Shown here: piece by piece, positions 18,682 through 31,569 of the stretch | How positions within the stretch are numbered: position 1 is the first letter of the stretch | Layout of the letters: every line of letters starts with the position of its first letter | DNA from: Echinarachnius parma | Lineage: Eukaryota > Echinodermata > Echinoidea > Clypeasteroida > Echinarachniidae | NCBI GenBank assembly: GCA_037951105.1 | Contig: JBAMJV010007503.1 | Location: 62,001-126,000 of the forward strand | Direction: 5' to 3' | DNA length: 64,000 bases | Program-made: the position numbers and the translations under genes | Notes under the pieces: model-generated | Database searches by the model: none | What the model was told of the DNA's origin: nothing | Seen by the model: the letters and a program-made list of their open reading frames with translations, nothing else

Positions 18682-19167
18682 AAGGATCTAGTAACTTTGT
18701 TGGCATGTGCAAAAAGTGATAAAATGGTTGAGTAAATGTGTATTTTTGTGATGTGATATGTCCACTAAGTAATGTGTGAAAACTTCGCGATAAATGGGTG
18801 TTGTATGGCTGAGTAATGAGCGAAAATGCAAAGTGCTAGCGGTTCTCTCATACCTTGTTGTGTTCATATTAACAAAAAAAGCATGGGACCGGTTTCGGTT
18901 TTTCAAATTTTCCTTTCGTTAAAAAGATATTTACGATTGAAGTTTTCAGATTTTAAACGATCCACTGGATCGACGAAACCGTGTACAAAGTAACTGCACT
19001 GAGTTAGTGAACATCACTTTGCATTTTTGCTCATTACTCGGCCATATAACGTTCATTTAACTTGGAATTCTCACACAATACCCAGTGGACATATCAGATA
19101 ACAACAATATACATTGAATCAACCATTCATCACTTTTTGCACATGCCAACAAAGTTACTAGATCCCT
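18682..19167. mobile_element. TTAA-type foldback MITE, AGGGATCTAGTAAC family
   Basis: Flanked by TTAA at 18678-18681 and 19168-19171. Ends AAGGATCTAGTAACTTTGTT and AACAAAGTTACTAGATCCCT. The two halves are inverted copies (gtgcaaaaagtgat / atcactttttgcac). Confidence 0.85.
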
Positions 19168-19693
19168 TTAAACAACTGTTGGTGAATTAGGGTCCGTATG
19201 TGCGCAAAGTTTTTGTTTTCGTTTTCGTTTTTTATCAGAGAATTGGAGGAACGTTAAAAGTTATCAGACCTAAACCCGAATATGACATTGAGTTGCCCAA
19301 ATGTGACATGGTTTTTGCCCGAATATGATAAGTTTTCAAAACTCAAGGGGGCTGCAGCCCCCCCCCCCCCCAAAAAAAAATATATATATATAAATAAATA
19401 AAAAAATCCCACGCCTACTACGCCTATGCAGAGAAGGCGGGGTTTGTTGATAATACATTCATATATTTTATAATATATCAATCTCTCAGACAAAATATAA
19501 CAATCAGTATCAATCACAGTGAATTAAATGAATAAACATCTCAATTTGAAAAAAGGGGACCAAGAAATCGGCAGTAAATTATAAAAATAAGTCATTATGC
19601 CCAAGTGTTGATTTTATTGCATAGCTTTCACCTTTCATCGACTGCGTTCTAACTTATTGTTCACATAACCTGCTTTGTCCTTTGATATTTTAA

Positions 19694-20093
19694 AGGGATC
19701 TAGTAACTTTGTTGGCATGTGCAAAAAGTTATGAATGGTTGAGTAAATGTGTATTTTTGTTATCTGATATGTCCACTGAGTAATGTGTGAAAACTTCGCG
19801 ATAAATGGGTGTTGTATATGGCTGAGTAATGAGCGAAAATGCAAAGTGATATATATTCCCTAACTCATTGCACTGACTTTGTATACAGTTATAACTTTCC
19901 AGTGGATAATTAAAAATCCGAACACTTCAGTCGTAAAAATTGCTTTAACGACATGGAAATTCGAAAAACCGAAACCTGCTCCATGCTTCAATAAGTAATA
20001 CAACATACAATAAAGTATTATGAGAAAACAACTAGAGTTCTGAGTAAGTTTTGTGGGGATTTGGAAAATGTTACAAGATCCCTTTAAATGGCT
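19694..20093. mobile_element. TTAA-type MITE, AGGGATCTAGTAAC family
   Basis: TTAA on both sides (19690-19693, 20094-20097). Left end AGGGATCTAGTAACTTTG, right end ATGTTACAAGATCCCT. Confidence 0.85.
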
Positions 20094-20097
20094 GTTT

Positions 20098-21890
20098 TCA
20101 ATGATAACCGGATCATCACGTTTTCTCCGTGTTCTCCGATGATTTGATGATGATTTATATCATCTACGAATCTCTGTTTTCATTCTATTCAGCATTTCCA
20201 TATTACTTCCTCTCGCTTCCTGTATGCCATTAATCCCCCTCCTCTGCCAAAACATATGATATGGATTTACATCCGTCTCTGTGTTTAACAAATATGTCAA
20301 ATTCAATTTGTTGAATCATTACCTTACCAGTTAGTAATTGGATCAAGATTTATTCGTCGCATATTATTATAATAATATAAAACCTGGTCGACGCGAATTT
20401 TAGAGTCATTGGGAGGTCACATTTCAGTTGTTCGCAGGCAGGGGTGAGTCGGAGGTTTTTGTAAAAGGGTGCATGGTTGCCTGTTTTAAAACAAAACGAC
20501 CATGAATTCTTTGGAACTTTAACCCATTTTGAATAACATTTTTCTCAATGGACCCAAATATAAGCATAATCGGGACCAGCCCTAACTATCAAAACCAATT
20601 ACAAATTATTATTTTGTTTCCCGAATTGCCGTGTATATTTCGAAGTAGCCTATCACAAAATACAAATCTGGGTATAATCCAGAGGAACATTTACAAATAA
20701 CAGCAACAGTCGGAGCACTCAAAACATAAGAACTATACTGTAGCATACACAATGTGTATAATAACAATGGGCGTATAGGAACACATTTTCTCACTGAAGG
20801 GGGGGCTGTTGTCTTTTGCCCAAATAATTACCATTCCCGCCTTTGCCAAAAACAACAACAAAACAAAAAAAAGGTCCTCGCCACTACGATGCCTGAAAAT
20901 TATGTTTTGATGGTTTTGCTCGAAATTGACGTATATTGCACTAAACTAATTGACATGGCTTTGATAAAATGTAATGTAAATTTGCCAGAATGTTACATGG
21001 TTTGCCCAAAATAATATGTCCGTTTTCAAATTCCCAGTTTCAAATTCCCAGGGAGCTGCAGCCCAGCCCCCCCCCCCCCCCTGGCGCCTCCTACGCCTAT
21101 GAGTATGAATATAAGGACGCATGGACGTGCGGAGGGAATTTTAGGGGCAGTAGCCCCCACCCCTGAGAGTTTCGAAGACAAAAACAGCATCCCAGGACGA
21201 AAAACCAATTGAAAATTACCAATTGAAAACCAAATCAGTATAATGGAAAAGAAATTATCAATTTGGACTGACGTGGCGGGGGAATTGTAGGGGCAGTAGC
21301 CCCCATCCCTGAGAGTTTTGAAGAAAAAAAGGGCGGTATTTGGGCAAACGGCATTATAAGCTTATTTGGGCAAAATCATATCATATTCGGGTAAATCAGG
21401 TCAAATCCGGGCAAAATCATGCAATTTGGGGGGCAAACCACAAAAACATACCATTTCGGATAGTTATTGTGGCGTTGACTTTGCCTTTTTATTTGTTTTC
21501 ATTTACTTTCCATTTTTCTTTTGCTTAATGCTTTTGTATTGTCGGGTGAATAACGGGTAACTATTCGGGCAACAGACCATTAACTCCCTTGCAAAAATAT
21601 GCCCTATCCAGGCATACGCTTCACGGTACTGTATCTGTCTGTATCCAGTGAGTTGGTATAGCTGCTGCTCTGCTGTATCTGAAATAACGCCCTCTACCGT
21701 CATCGTATTCTCCATCAATGATTACTAGTATAGGCTTATTATGGACTTTGTTATCATTCAATTTATGTATATTACTTGGGTTATGCAATTAAATTATTAA
21801 GTTGTTTCTTCAATCGCATATGTTGTATGAAAAATAAACTTGCAATAATGTTTTAGAAGTCAAATTTGAATCTGGTGGAATAATCACACT
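20098..21890. other. Non-coding stretch with relic hAT-like ends and internal repeats
   Basis: caatgggcgtataggaac (20766) and ctcctacgcctatgag (21087-21102) look like inverted ends of an element containing a C-tract at 21067-21080. ggcagtagcccccaccctg-like words repeat at 21148 and 21292, and 'gggcaaa(a)tcat' recurs at 21367-21420. No gene recognised. Confidence 0.45.
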
Positions 21891-21894
21891 TTAA

Positions 21895-22451
21895 AGGACA
21901 ATGCAATCCAGACAAATTGTTGTGTGCACTATAAGACACTAAATATAATGAATAGTCTCTGAAAATTTGAGCACAATCGGTAAAAAAATAAGAAAACTAT
22001 GGCTCTTTAACAAGAGCCAAGTATTTCTTCGAGTGACTCAAATTGGCAACGCACTCTGGCAAAGTTGTGGACAACTCCCCATACAGTTTGTACACAAAAT
22101 TTCAGTTTTGTTCAATTTTCTCAAAATTTATGTTTACCCTTTGTTCGAGTTCAACATATGTTTTGTAGAATGCTTTTATACATAACATATCATGAGTTGG
22201 GGGAATGGAAAAATGTGACTATGAAGAAAACTGTAAAAATGGGAACATTTGTGTACAAAACATATGGGGAGTTATCCACACACTTATTAGAGTGCGTTGC
22301 CAATTTGAGTTCCCCATAGGAATAATTGGACATCTTCAAAGAGCCGTAGTTTTCTTGTTTCTTACCCAATTATGCTCTAACTTTCAGAGATTCTTCTTCT
22401 TAATCTCTTCAAGACTATGAAAGCAACATTTTGCTTGGGTTTCATTGCCCT
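21895..22451. mobile_element. TTAA-type foldback MITE, AGGACAATGCAATCC family
   Basis: TTAA at 21891-21894 and 22452-22455. Ends AGGACAATGCAATCC and GGGTTTCATTGCCCT. Inner parts are inverted: ctcaaattggcaacgcactc / gagtgcgttgccaatttgag. Confidence 0.85.
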
Positions 22452-22455
22452 TTAA

Positions 22456-23570
22456 TTGTACCTTGTTGTTTTATGGCTTATAATATAAAAATGATTGGGT
22501 TTATATAATTATTTCACTTGAAACGTCGTCCTAACTATGGAGTCATAGTTTAATTGTGCCCAAAACTCTATATCGCGTCAAATCACAGATTATAAACCAA
22601 AAGTTGTTATATTCAGTATAGTCGTGCCAAATACTCTCAAGAGCGCCGAATCATAATTGATCAACCAAAATTATGAGGAAAAAAATTCTACTCGGTTTAG
22701 ACGGGCCAAAAACCATCAAGAGCGCCGAATCACAGATGATAAACCAAACTTGAAAATATATCGTATTTATATGACTTCATCTCCAAAGCTTTTACGCTAT
22801 TTCATTTGAAGAGGTTTTTCGAGATAACCAGAGAGAAACACATCCAGCCCAGATTGCCCGTCTCCAAGATGCTTTACGAGAAACTGATAACATAATACGG
22901 TATACTTAGAAAAAGCGTCCCATGCATCGCTTTATCTATGGTACTACTTGGTAGTATTTACAGCCTATAACATTGGTAATATCAGTGGAATTGTAGTGTA
23001 GCTATGTGTGTTTTAGGCAAAACAGTCTCAAGAAATAAGAAATAGAATAATACTGAATTATGATCATAATGCTATAGCGTAATATTTAGTAGCTATAGCC
23101 TATAATATGGAACATGTTTAATGCAATACGAGGGTAGTAGTTACTAACGCAAGTTTCCGAGGGATACTGTAGTACTTTATCATGTTTATTTATCATGTTT
23201 ATGTTTCAATCAAAAGCTCGACGTTGTGTAGATCTGAATTGTTCAACCGGCGGCCAATTTTTTTTCAGGAAAATAGTTCCCGATGTCTACACAATTTTAA
23301 ACACTCACATGTAGACCAGGGGGGTGTTTCACAAAGATCCTAAGTTGGACTTAAAAAGTATGGGAAGCCGTTAGGTTCTTTGAAACAAAATTGCAAAAGT
23401 ACTCTTTTACCCCCTGGTAGAAAGACATGTTGTTGTTGTTTTTACGGATTTTCCTCGTAACTCAATTATTATCCCTCTCATTCACGTTTTTACAAACTTT
23501 GATTTCTAGGGAAAACTTCCCCCTGTAAGTGTACCCTATCTAAATACAACACAAATATTGTGTTTAAGCT
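22456..23570. other. Non-coding stretch with a short tandem repeat
   Basis: tcaagagcgccgaatcacagatgataaaccaa-like units recur at about 22565, 22640 and 22716. Nothing else recognised. Confidence 0.5.
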
Positions 23571-23572
23571 CT

Positions 23573-24240
23573 GTTGATTCCCTCTCAGTTTGAGCTCATA
23601 TCAAGTTCAGACAATCCATAATTGTAGAGAGAGACTGGGGGATGTTTTTCTTTCAGCCGGACGTTAATATGTTCTCGCTTTCACATCGCGGTACAGTTAA
23701 ACTGACAAGGACCCTTGAAAATGAAACCGATATTTAAACATTCGTTGAATATTGGCACGTAAAAACAAAACAATAATTATCTGAACATTTAAACCCCGGT
23801 TATGTTAATTACTCAGTGTCCAGAAGAGTTAAAATGACGAGGACTTCTTGTCAAGGGTTGTTATTTGAATGTTTGACGATAACACATGAAAACAAAGCAA
23901 TTGTTTGAGTTTGAATAGCTGTTGAATATTTTAAAAACCCGGTTATATTAAATACTCGGTGTTCGAAGTTAGTTCCGTTGATTCCCTCTCAGTTTGAGCT
24001 CATATCAAGTTCAGACAATCAATAGCTTGTATAGAGACTGGGGGATGTTTTCATTTCCTCGGACGTTAATAAGGTCTCGCTTTCACATCGCGTTGCAAGA
24101 ATAGTTGAAATGACAAGGTCGCCTGAAAATGAAACCGACATTTGAACGTTCGTTGACTATTGGCATGTAAAAACAAAGCAATACTGATCTGAATAGTTGT
24201 TAACTATTTCAACCTCGGTTTTTCGTTTAATTTTATCTGC
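23573..24240. repeat. Diverged ~404-bp tandem repeat
   Basis: gttgattccctctcagtttg at 23573 recurs at 23977. Following words (actgggggatgttt, ctcgctttcacatcgcg, aatgaaaccga) are in the same order. A more decayed third copy lies between them around 23815-23950. Confidence 0.8.
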
Positions 24241-25497
24241 AACTTTTAGTTAAAATTAATATACATGTACTAATACAAACATTTCCGTATTATATAGCCC
24301 ATACAAGACATAAACATCACATGCGCTTATATGTATGTATTTAAAGTTATTTTTAAAAAAGGATTTAAACAAATATAATTGGTATTGCATGAATAACCTT
24401 TAAAATTTGATACAACTTCATGGGGTACATGTCACAATAAGCAGCTGTAAGATACAAGCTTGATGGCGTGACACACATGTGACATATTATCTCAAAACTT
24501 TACAAATAAGAACAGTTGTGACAATTAAAAATATGATATGAATTGCTAATTAAATTAATTATAACTGTTCACTTGTTATACTTCCGTGGTTCAGTTCTTG
24601 ACTCGGTCGATATCATACATTTACATACTGTATACCTATATAGGAAAACGGGAACCGTGTCCATCAAACTCTGTCAATATTACAGACTATAGTTTTCATT
24701 ATACTAATCACATTTCCGGGCTATTTTTTCCTTCTCCAGACTTAAATGTACACTTGAGTATTGGTACTTCCGGAAATGCCCCTGTACGCTAAATTGGTTG
24801 GTTTTAATTCCATTTGAAAGTTCATGTGAAATGAGAATGATTCCCTTTAAAATGCTCTCATAGTTGTAAGATTTGATTTGAAAATATTTTGTTTATATAT
24901 CGTCTGGCCAGGCGATATCTTTACTTTTTAAACAAATACATAAAATGCTTATACACTTCTTTCAACAAATTTCTAAAGAGGTTTTTAAATAGTTGTTGAT
25001 GATATCTCTATTTAATCATTATTTTAACAAAACATCACAATGAACAATTTTGTATGAAAATGGTTGAAACCAATGAGGTTTTAGAGAGCGCCCTCTTGAG
25101 TTGTAACGGCTCTTTTAAAAAAAATGATAACCGGCTTTTTACTAGTCGTTTGTAATTGTGTATACCTTTCGAGCATGGTGGAGTTAGAACTATTAGTTTG
25201 TACTGTAATGGTGCAGGTTTTGGTTACTAAAATTCATTTTTACCAAAACTCAACTATCACTTTAAGTTCGACAAAATGATATTGAATGTCGGCCGGATTG
25301 GAGACATTGTATCGGGGTTACAATAATGGGCAGGTAATTTAGAAGGAAAACACACAAAATAATAATAATAATATAATACTAAATGGCGCAGACTGAACCA
25401 GATTCCAATTTCAGTAACCTTCGTCAGTGGTTAGACGAATTTGGGTAAGACGAGAAACAGATTAGGAGTTTACGTTTCTCTTTCCACTTATCATGCC
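24241..25497. other. Non-coding AT-rich stretch with a TTAA-element right end
   Basis: No gene. The segment ending 25261 (ttaccaaaactcaactatcact then TTAA 25262-25265) is the right end of the 'AGGGATAGTACAGTTTTGG' family seen at 40668 and 44834; its left end is unclear. Confidence 0.5.
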
Positions 25498-25501
25498 TTA
25501 A

Positions 25502-25896
25502 AGGGATCTAGTAACTTTTCCGACATGTGAAAAAAGGTGATGAATATTATTGTTGATAAAATGTTTATTTTTGTGATGTGATATGTCCACTAAGTAATGG
25601 ATGAAAAATTCACGTAAAATGGATGTTATATGGCCGAGTAATGAGCGAAAATGCTAAGTGATATGCGATAACCCATTGTACTGACTTTGTACACAGCTAT
25701 AACTTTCCAGAAGATAATTTCTTTAAAATCCAAACACTTCAATCATAAATATCGTTATAACGAAAAGGGGAATTCGGCAAAAAAAAAAGTTCTGCGAATC
25801 TATTGGTTATACGAATACAACAAGGGATGAGGGAACCACTAGAGGTGAAGTAAGATTAATGGATTTGGACAACGTTAGCAATGTTACTAGATCCCT
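25502..25896. mobile_element. TTAA-type MITE, AGGGATCTAGTAAC family
   Basis: TTAA at 25498-25501 and 25897-25900; ends AGGGATCTAGTAACTTTTCC and GTTACTAGATCCCT. The right TTAA is also the left TTAA of the next element. Confidence 0.87.
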
Positions 25897-25900
25897 TTAA

Positions 25901-26668
25901 CCCTAATAGGGCCGGGGGGGGGGCCATAATGGCCCCCCCCCTCCGCGATTTTTTTTATTGCTCCAAAACGCTGTAAGATGACGCGCCGCTGCTCCGTGAC
26001 ATTTTTCTTTCGGGTCTTGCACACATTTTAAAACAAAAATTTCGAAAATCGGACATACCGTTACAAAGTCACGTGACCTTTTGTCTATGCATGTCAGCCC
26101 GAAAATCGCTCAATTTCGTGATTTGTGTACAAAACATATGGAAATATCAATTTTCGTAAAATGAGGTTTATCATTGGTTATTCAGTGTTGTCTACATTTA
26201 TATGTTGTTTTGGGGGTTCAAAATACTTAAATTATAGTTAGAAATAAAATAAACAACAAAAACAATGAAATACATAAGTTAAAAAAACAAAGAAATACAT
26301 AAGAAATTATCAAAACAATAGAAAACATAAGGAAGAACCTGGCTCTTCCTAATTTGTTTGTCGTATTATTATTCCACATGCTCTAAAGAATATATGTAGT
26401 GAAAACCAGAGTTTAATTATGAATAATATATGATTTATGGGTAAAAATATGAATTTCATGACTTATTTGCATAAATTACCATAAATATGCAAATTAATGA
26501 ATTTTTCAAATTAAAAAAAAATTACCATTGTATTCTATACACTTCACTTATCATGCGTGCAAATTTTCACGGCGATCGGCCGCTCCGCGGCCGAGATCTT
26601 AGGGGGGGGGGCCATAATGGCCCCCCCCCGGCCTGCTGAAGACCTCAAATAGCCCGGCCCTTTTAGGG
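25901..26668. mobile_element. TTAA-type MITE with CCCTAATAGGGCCGGG ends and G/C hairpins
   Basis: Flanked by TTAA at 25897-25900 and 26669-26672. Left end CCCTAATAGGGCCGGG, right end CCCGGCCCTTTTAGGG. This is a piggyBac-type layout (TTAA target, CCCTA end). Near each end is a G-run/ccataatgg/C-run hairpin, both in the same orientation. A related decayed copy lies at about 31570-31965. Confidence 0.85.
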
Positions 26669-26672
26669 TTAA

Positions 26673-28344
26673 GCGGCGAGGTAAAGCCTTGTTCCCACTT
26701 TCACCAACACACTCATGACGAATTCGATTCGTATCATTTTGCAGTTCAATGAATCACAAACGTTTGGTAGTTGGTAGTTTATCAATATTATGTCGTATTT
26801 CGATCGCAAACGTTTCGTAGTTGTTCGCAACCAAGTCGCGCGCGAATCCAAAACAATGTCGTAACGTGGTCGTAGCGACGTTGTTATGGATTCTCACACC
26901 GAATGTTATAACGGTTACATTCGGCAACAGTTTAGTGTCTGCTTCGTCCGTGCATACGTTTTTGTGGCGACACCTCGACAAATTCCCATTCGCGTGTGTT
27001 TCATAGCAAGCAACTCTTTTAACGGGGGAACAGGGAATTCGAGTTGTAACAGTAGCGGCTGGCTTGTCAAAACTAATTTGCCTCATCGATTATTAAATCA
27101 GAAGAACTTTGTACATGAAATGTCCAAGGGTGTCGGAACGATAAAAATACTTCAGCAACAAACTTATTATAAAGAAACGTCGTATCCCCAGATAACGTGG
27201 ACCTGATTCTCTGTTCTGTTGTTGCACATTATAGGAAAACAATTTTGTCTAAGAAAGTGAATGTATATTTGAGAATAAGAGGCAACATAGACGGCAACTT
27301 ATAACGCTCTAGTTTAAAAATAGCAATTAACTTAGGCGCTATGAACCAACACCCAACAATAATATTCTTATAAATGATAGATAATAGTTTTAGTAGTCCA
27401 TTCCACCAACAAATTCAGAAAATAGTTTTTCCAGACAAATTATATAATTGAAACTTATCACCATATATCTACTGTGTCTGCAGAATAAGCCAAGACTATT
27501 GTCTAGGACGTACGCGTATCCATCGAATTGGCGCACTCGCACACGTTTGGCACTTACGGAACCAAAGACCATGTTTGTTCCCTACTTCTTGGTGATTATT
27601 TGCATTGTTTATGAGTTACACAACTCTTTGCAAATTGTTGGACATCTATTTAATATAAAACAACGGCACCAAAACATAAAAGCCTGTGCTGTTCTTTGTG
27701 TGGTGGTCCCCTTTAACCCATACTTTCATATACATAACCAACGATGCACGTTTTCACATAAAACTAACTTAATTTACGGAACCGCAGTACATTTTGTATA
27801 ATAATGATTGCGTGGTAAGAGTTAATGAGTATCTTTGACCAAAACTGCTGGCAAGAATTTCTGGCATTATTGTTACCATGATATCCTGAGATTAATAATG
27901 GTTAATTTTTGTTTTATCTCTTTCGGCCATTTATTGAAACTATATTTAGTACGGAACTGTTGATGAGAGATAAAGGACGTTTGCTTGAATAAACGGACGT
28001 CACACAAAACAACACAAAACGGTGATATTGGGTATTTAATTACTCTTATAGTCTTACGTCGTTAGTTTTTAATTTTGTTAATTGACAACGTGCCAACATA
28101 AGTATGTTCTACAAACATGATTTAATGTAAAATGACACATAGGTCTGCAAGGAACATAATGAACAGTGCACGGGAAGCAAGGTACTATATTTTAATTAAT
28201 TTAATTTGTTATATCTGACACTTTCATCACAGGTTTAATTCACTACAGGAAATGTCGAGGTTTATTAAATTCGAAGAATATAATTATTAGTCCAGTCCTG
28301 TACTGCATAGTTTCTAGTGCATGTTATATTGAAATATTGAATGC
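26673..28344. other. Non-coding stretch; CpG-rich foldback-like relic and a partial TTAA element
   Basis: 26692-27037 is CpG-rich, with ccttgttcccac at the left and gggggaacaggg at the right (possible inverted ends). About 27485-27712 is a partial element ending GTGGTGGTCCCCT then TTAA (27713-27716), related in inverse orientation to 34149. Open frames here lack any recognisable domain. Confidence 0.45.
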
Positions 28345-28348
28345 TTAA

Positions 28349-28682
28349 AGGGACCTATAGTAACTTTGTTGACATTTGAAAAAACTAATGAATGATTGAT
28401 GAAATATGTTTTTCAGTGATCTGATATGTCCACTGAGTGATGTGTGAAAAAGGCATAGTATATTAATGTTATATGGCCGAGTAATGAGTAAAATTGCAAA
28501 TTGGTATTCGCTAACTTGCTCATTACACTTGTACACATTTATTATTACCCAGTATATAATTATACATCTGAACGCTACAATCATACATAATTTTTGTATA
28601 ACTGTAGAGAATTATTGGAAACCGAAATACGAATACTACTAGCTATAAGTTTTGAGGATATTGACATTGTTGCTAGATCCCT
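28349..28682. mobile_element. TTAA-type MITE, AGGGATCTAGTAAC family
   Basis: TTAA at 28345-28348 and 28683-28686. Left end AGGGACCTATAGTAACTTTG, right end TTGCTAGATCCCT. Shares atatgtccactgagtgatgt and atatggccgagtaatgagt with other copies. Confidence 0.83.
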
Positions 28683-28686
28683 TTAA

Positions 28687-31569
28687 TACTTTATGTGCGT
28701 GGCAATCGTAGGTAATTAATCAATAGACCTACTATAACATATCGCCTTCAAGTTTGTTTTCGGCAACCCTCCAAAGTCACGTGATACGATATATCCGTAC
28801 AAATAATTATTATTGAATAATAGAGTACCGTATTCAATTTCAATTTCAATTTTATTTTCGTTTCTATAACAAACCAAAATAGACCTACCAATTACATTAA
28901 TTTACAAAATAAAGGAGTACATATTGGAAACAGAGGGATCACTAAAAAGCAAAGCTACAAAAAGGGACATTTTTTATGCAAACAGACACAAGTATTTATA
29001 CTTGACCATCAGGAACAGTGATTAAAAGCACTGCTCAAATTTGTTTAATTTTGAGCTTTAGAGGCAGAGTTGTCTATGATAAAAAATTCCCAATATGTTT
29101 AACGTCCATACGCATGCCTTCAAAATTGAAAAGGGAATTGTTACGACGTGAAATTTGGACAACATACATACCATGATAGGTGGAGTAATGGCGATTTATT
29201 CCACTTTCACGAAGAAGAAAAATTTGTACTCAATGTAAATAGCCAGTTAATTTGCTTCTAAATTAACCTATCCAGACGCCGTGCTTTGTCGTTTCGCAAC
29301 ACCGGTGTTCATATTTACATCTGAATATGTTATAATTATTATGAAAAAAAAGTGTGATGCTTCACAGAACCTGCAGGCCCCTTTAATATCAGGATCAGAG
29401 TTATGGGTCCCTTCCCTATATATATTGGAAACACCCTTTTAACCCCCCCCCCCCCCCCCCCCCTCCCTCCCCCGATAACAGAGGCCATGGTGAGTCAGTG
29501 AGGTGAGGTGATCCCCTTTCCACCGTAGACCTGATCGACCCACTGATCGATCATGCTGATGTTGCCTTCGTCTTAATTTCGTTCCTTCCTCAATCTACCC
29601 CCTTTACATACCGTCGTGTGGGTGTAAGAAGGGCGTTAGGTTGATTTCTGGCTAATTTGATTTCTAGCTATATATCATATTCTATAGAAGAGCCTTCTAT
29701 ATTATTGCTGACGATGTCACAAATAAAAAAAAAAGCTATTATCATTGGTTGTATATATACAAGGCTCCCCAATTTTGAAGGACTGCCCCCTGGAACACGA
29801 TTATCTCTGAAGCACAAAAGGTGTCTTAGTGCTTTCTCTTCTCAACCAATTCTTGTAGATTGGAGCCTTCTCTATGTGAGGTCAACATTCCAGGTATATT
29901 TCTACCTATCAAAAATAAATAAGAGCTATTATACTGGGACTCTATAATACAAGAATCCCCAACTTTAAACATGATTATCTCAGAAGCACAAACAAGTGAC
30001 TAAGCACCCTTCTTCTTCTCAACTATTTTTTATTTGTATTTATTTATTTTCCGAAACAAAAGTAAAAACAGTAAATACAAAAGATTCGGAGGGATGGCCC
30101 ATTCAGCGCCGTCTATGCAGACATTGCTGTTCTACCATGGGGTCCCTTGACTGGCGTGTATAACTATAGATGCTGCCGAGGATTGCAAAATACAATGTGC
30201 GATGTCTCACAATAAAACAATTCTACAAGGCTCTCCAACGTGATTATCTCGGAAGCACAAAAGATGACTTAGTGGCCTTCTTGTTCTCATCCGAGACATT
30301 TTTATCGATGTTAAGGATTGCACAAAATGCGAAAAAAGTGACCAAGCGCCCTTCTCGTTCTCAAAACACTATGAAGATTTTAATTACAAAAGGCGCTTAA
30401 TCCATTTTTTACTTTGGAGAACACTGGTTTGTTCATCCAACTTTGAACACATGCCTAGGGGAATATGAAAATGTAACCTTCGATATATTTTTTTATTGTG
30501 TTATTTGTCATAAAAATGTGCATTTCTAGGTATATATCACTAACTAATTTGTAATGGAAAGTGAATTAAGTTCCCTTTGGAACTAAGCTCTTCATCATAC
30601 TGTAGATGCTAAGGATTGCAAAGTGCAATGTACGATGTGCGATGTCTCACAAGGATAGACGATGTCTCTCGCACAGGAAACGATCCAAGTTCGTGAACTT
30701 CTCATCTCGTCCCAAGTGACCGGGTATCCAGGACCGATTTCACAGGAATACATACTTGTCATCCCTTTTTTTAATCTTCCAAAACTTTACTCCACTGAAA
30801 CTGCTCATTATACCTACCCGATATCTGTGCTTATAGCCCTTATAGAGTAGTCCCTCGTTATATCATGGACATATGTACAGGCTGTGCTAAAACGACCATG
30901 GTTCCCACCATGTATACCAGGGGATTATAATAATGTTCAAAAGAGATTCGAAACTTCATAACATGTTACAGGGAATTTATGATAATTCATAATAATTCGG
31001 TGCTTCCAAAATGCGCGCGTTTGTATATGAACCAATGATTGAATAAAGATTTTTGTGTAAATAAAGAATACTGCTTGGATGCCATGTGCTTGATTGCACG
31101 CAATGGTAATATAGTACTTGACCGGCCATGCCCATTGTATTGTGTGGTGGCATTGTATACGTAAGTGGCTCTATTGTTCAGTGCACACCATAATCTCCAG
31201 TTGTGTGTCATTTGCTTTTCAATAGATTCCTTTCAAATCATCCAAAAGCAATTTACGGTAGTCGTGACCTTCCAATTAATGTGGCACTGGGAATGGGCTC
31301 CACTGGCACGTTTTGGGTTAATGTGCAATAAAGTGATGAATTAAAACGAATCGGGATAATAATTTGTAACCATGCTAACGGAAATGATGGCTTACCAAAA
31401 CATATCTACAGTTTACCAATGTTTACCGCGTTAATACAACTATTCATGATACTGTTATTCTGTGGTTTGTTCAGATGTTTCAACTATTGTTTTTTTCCAC
31501 AACAATTTTTTTAAATAATGTTTATTGTTAATATAGTTATGAAGATACACTAGAAACACTGCAAATCCC
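28687..31569. other. Non-coding stretch with low-copy internal duplications
   Basis: tctcagaagcacaaa...tagcacccttct-like segments recur at about 29800, 29970, 30245 and 30340, and gatgctaaggattgcaaa-like words at 30172, 30309 and 30604. A long C-tract lies at 29443-29473. No gene recognised. Confidence 0.5.

Larger units (their letters stand above)
18277..20097. repeat. ~0.9-kb tandem duplication carrying a TTAA element in each unit
   Basis: Unit 1 starts aaacaacttttggtgaatta at about 18279 and unit 2 starts aaacaactgttggtgaatta at about 19170. Each continues through ggtccgtatgtgcgcaaagt and cattatgcccaagtgttgat into a TTAA element. Unit 2 has about 115 extra bases (about 19346-19472: gggggctgcagcccc, C/A tracts, cctactacgcctatgcag) absent from unit 1. 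Confidence 0.85.

Noticed and set aside
26754..27086. 110-codon minus-strand frame
   Set aside because: CpG-rich repeat-like patch with weak inverted ends; no domain recognised and another frame on the plus strand is equally open.
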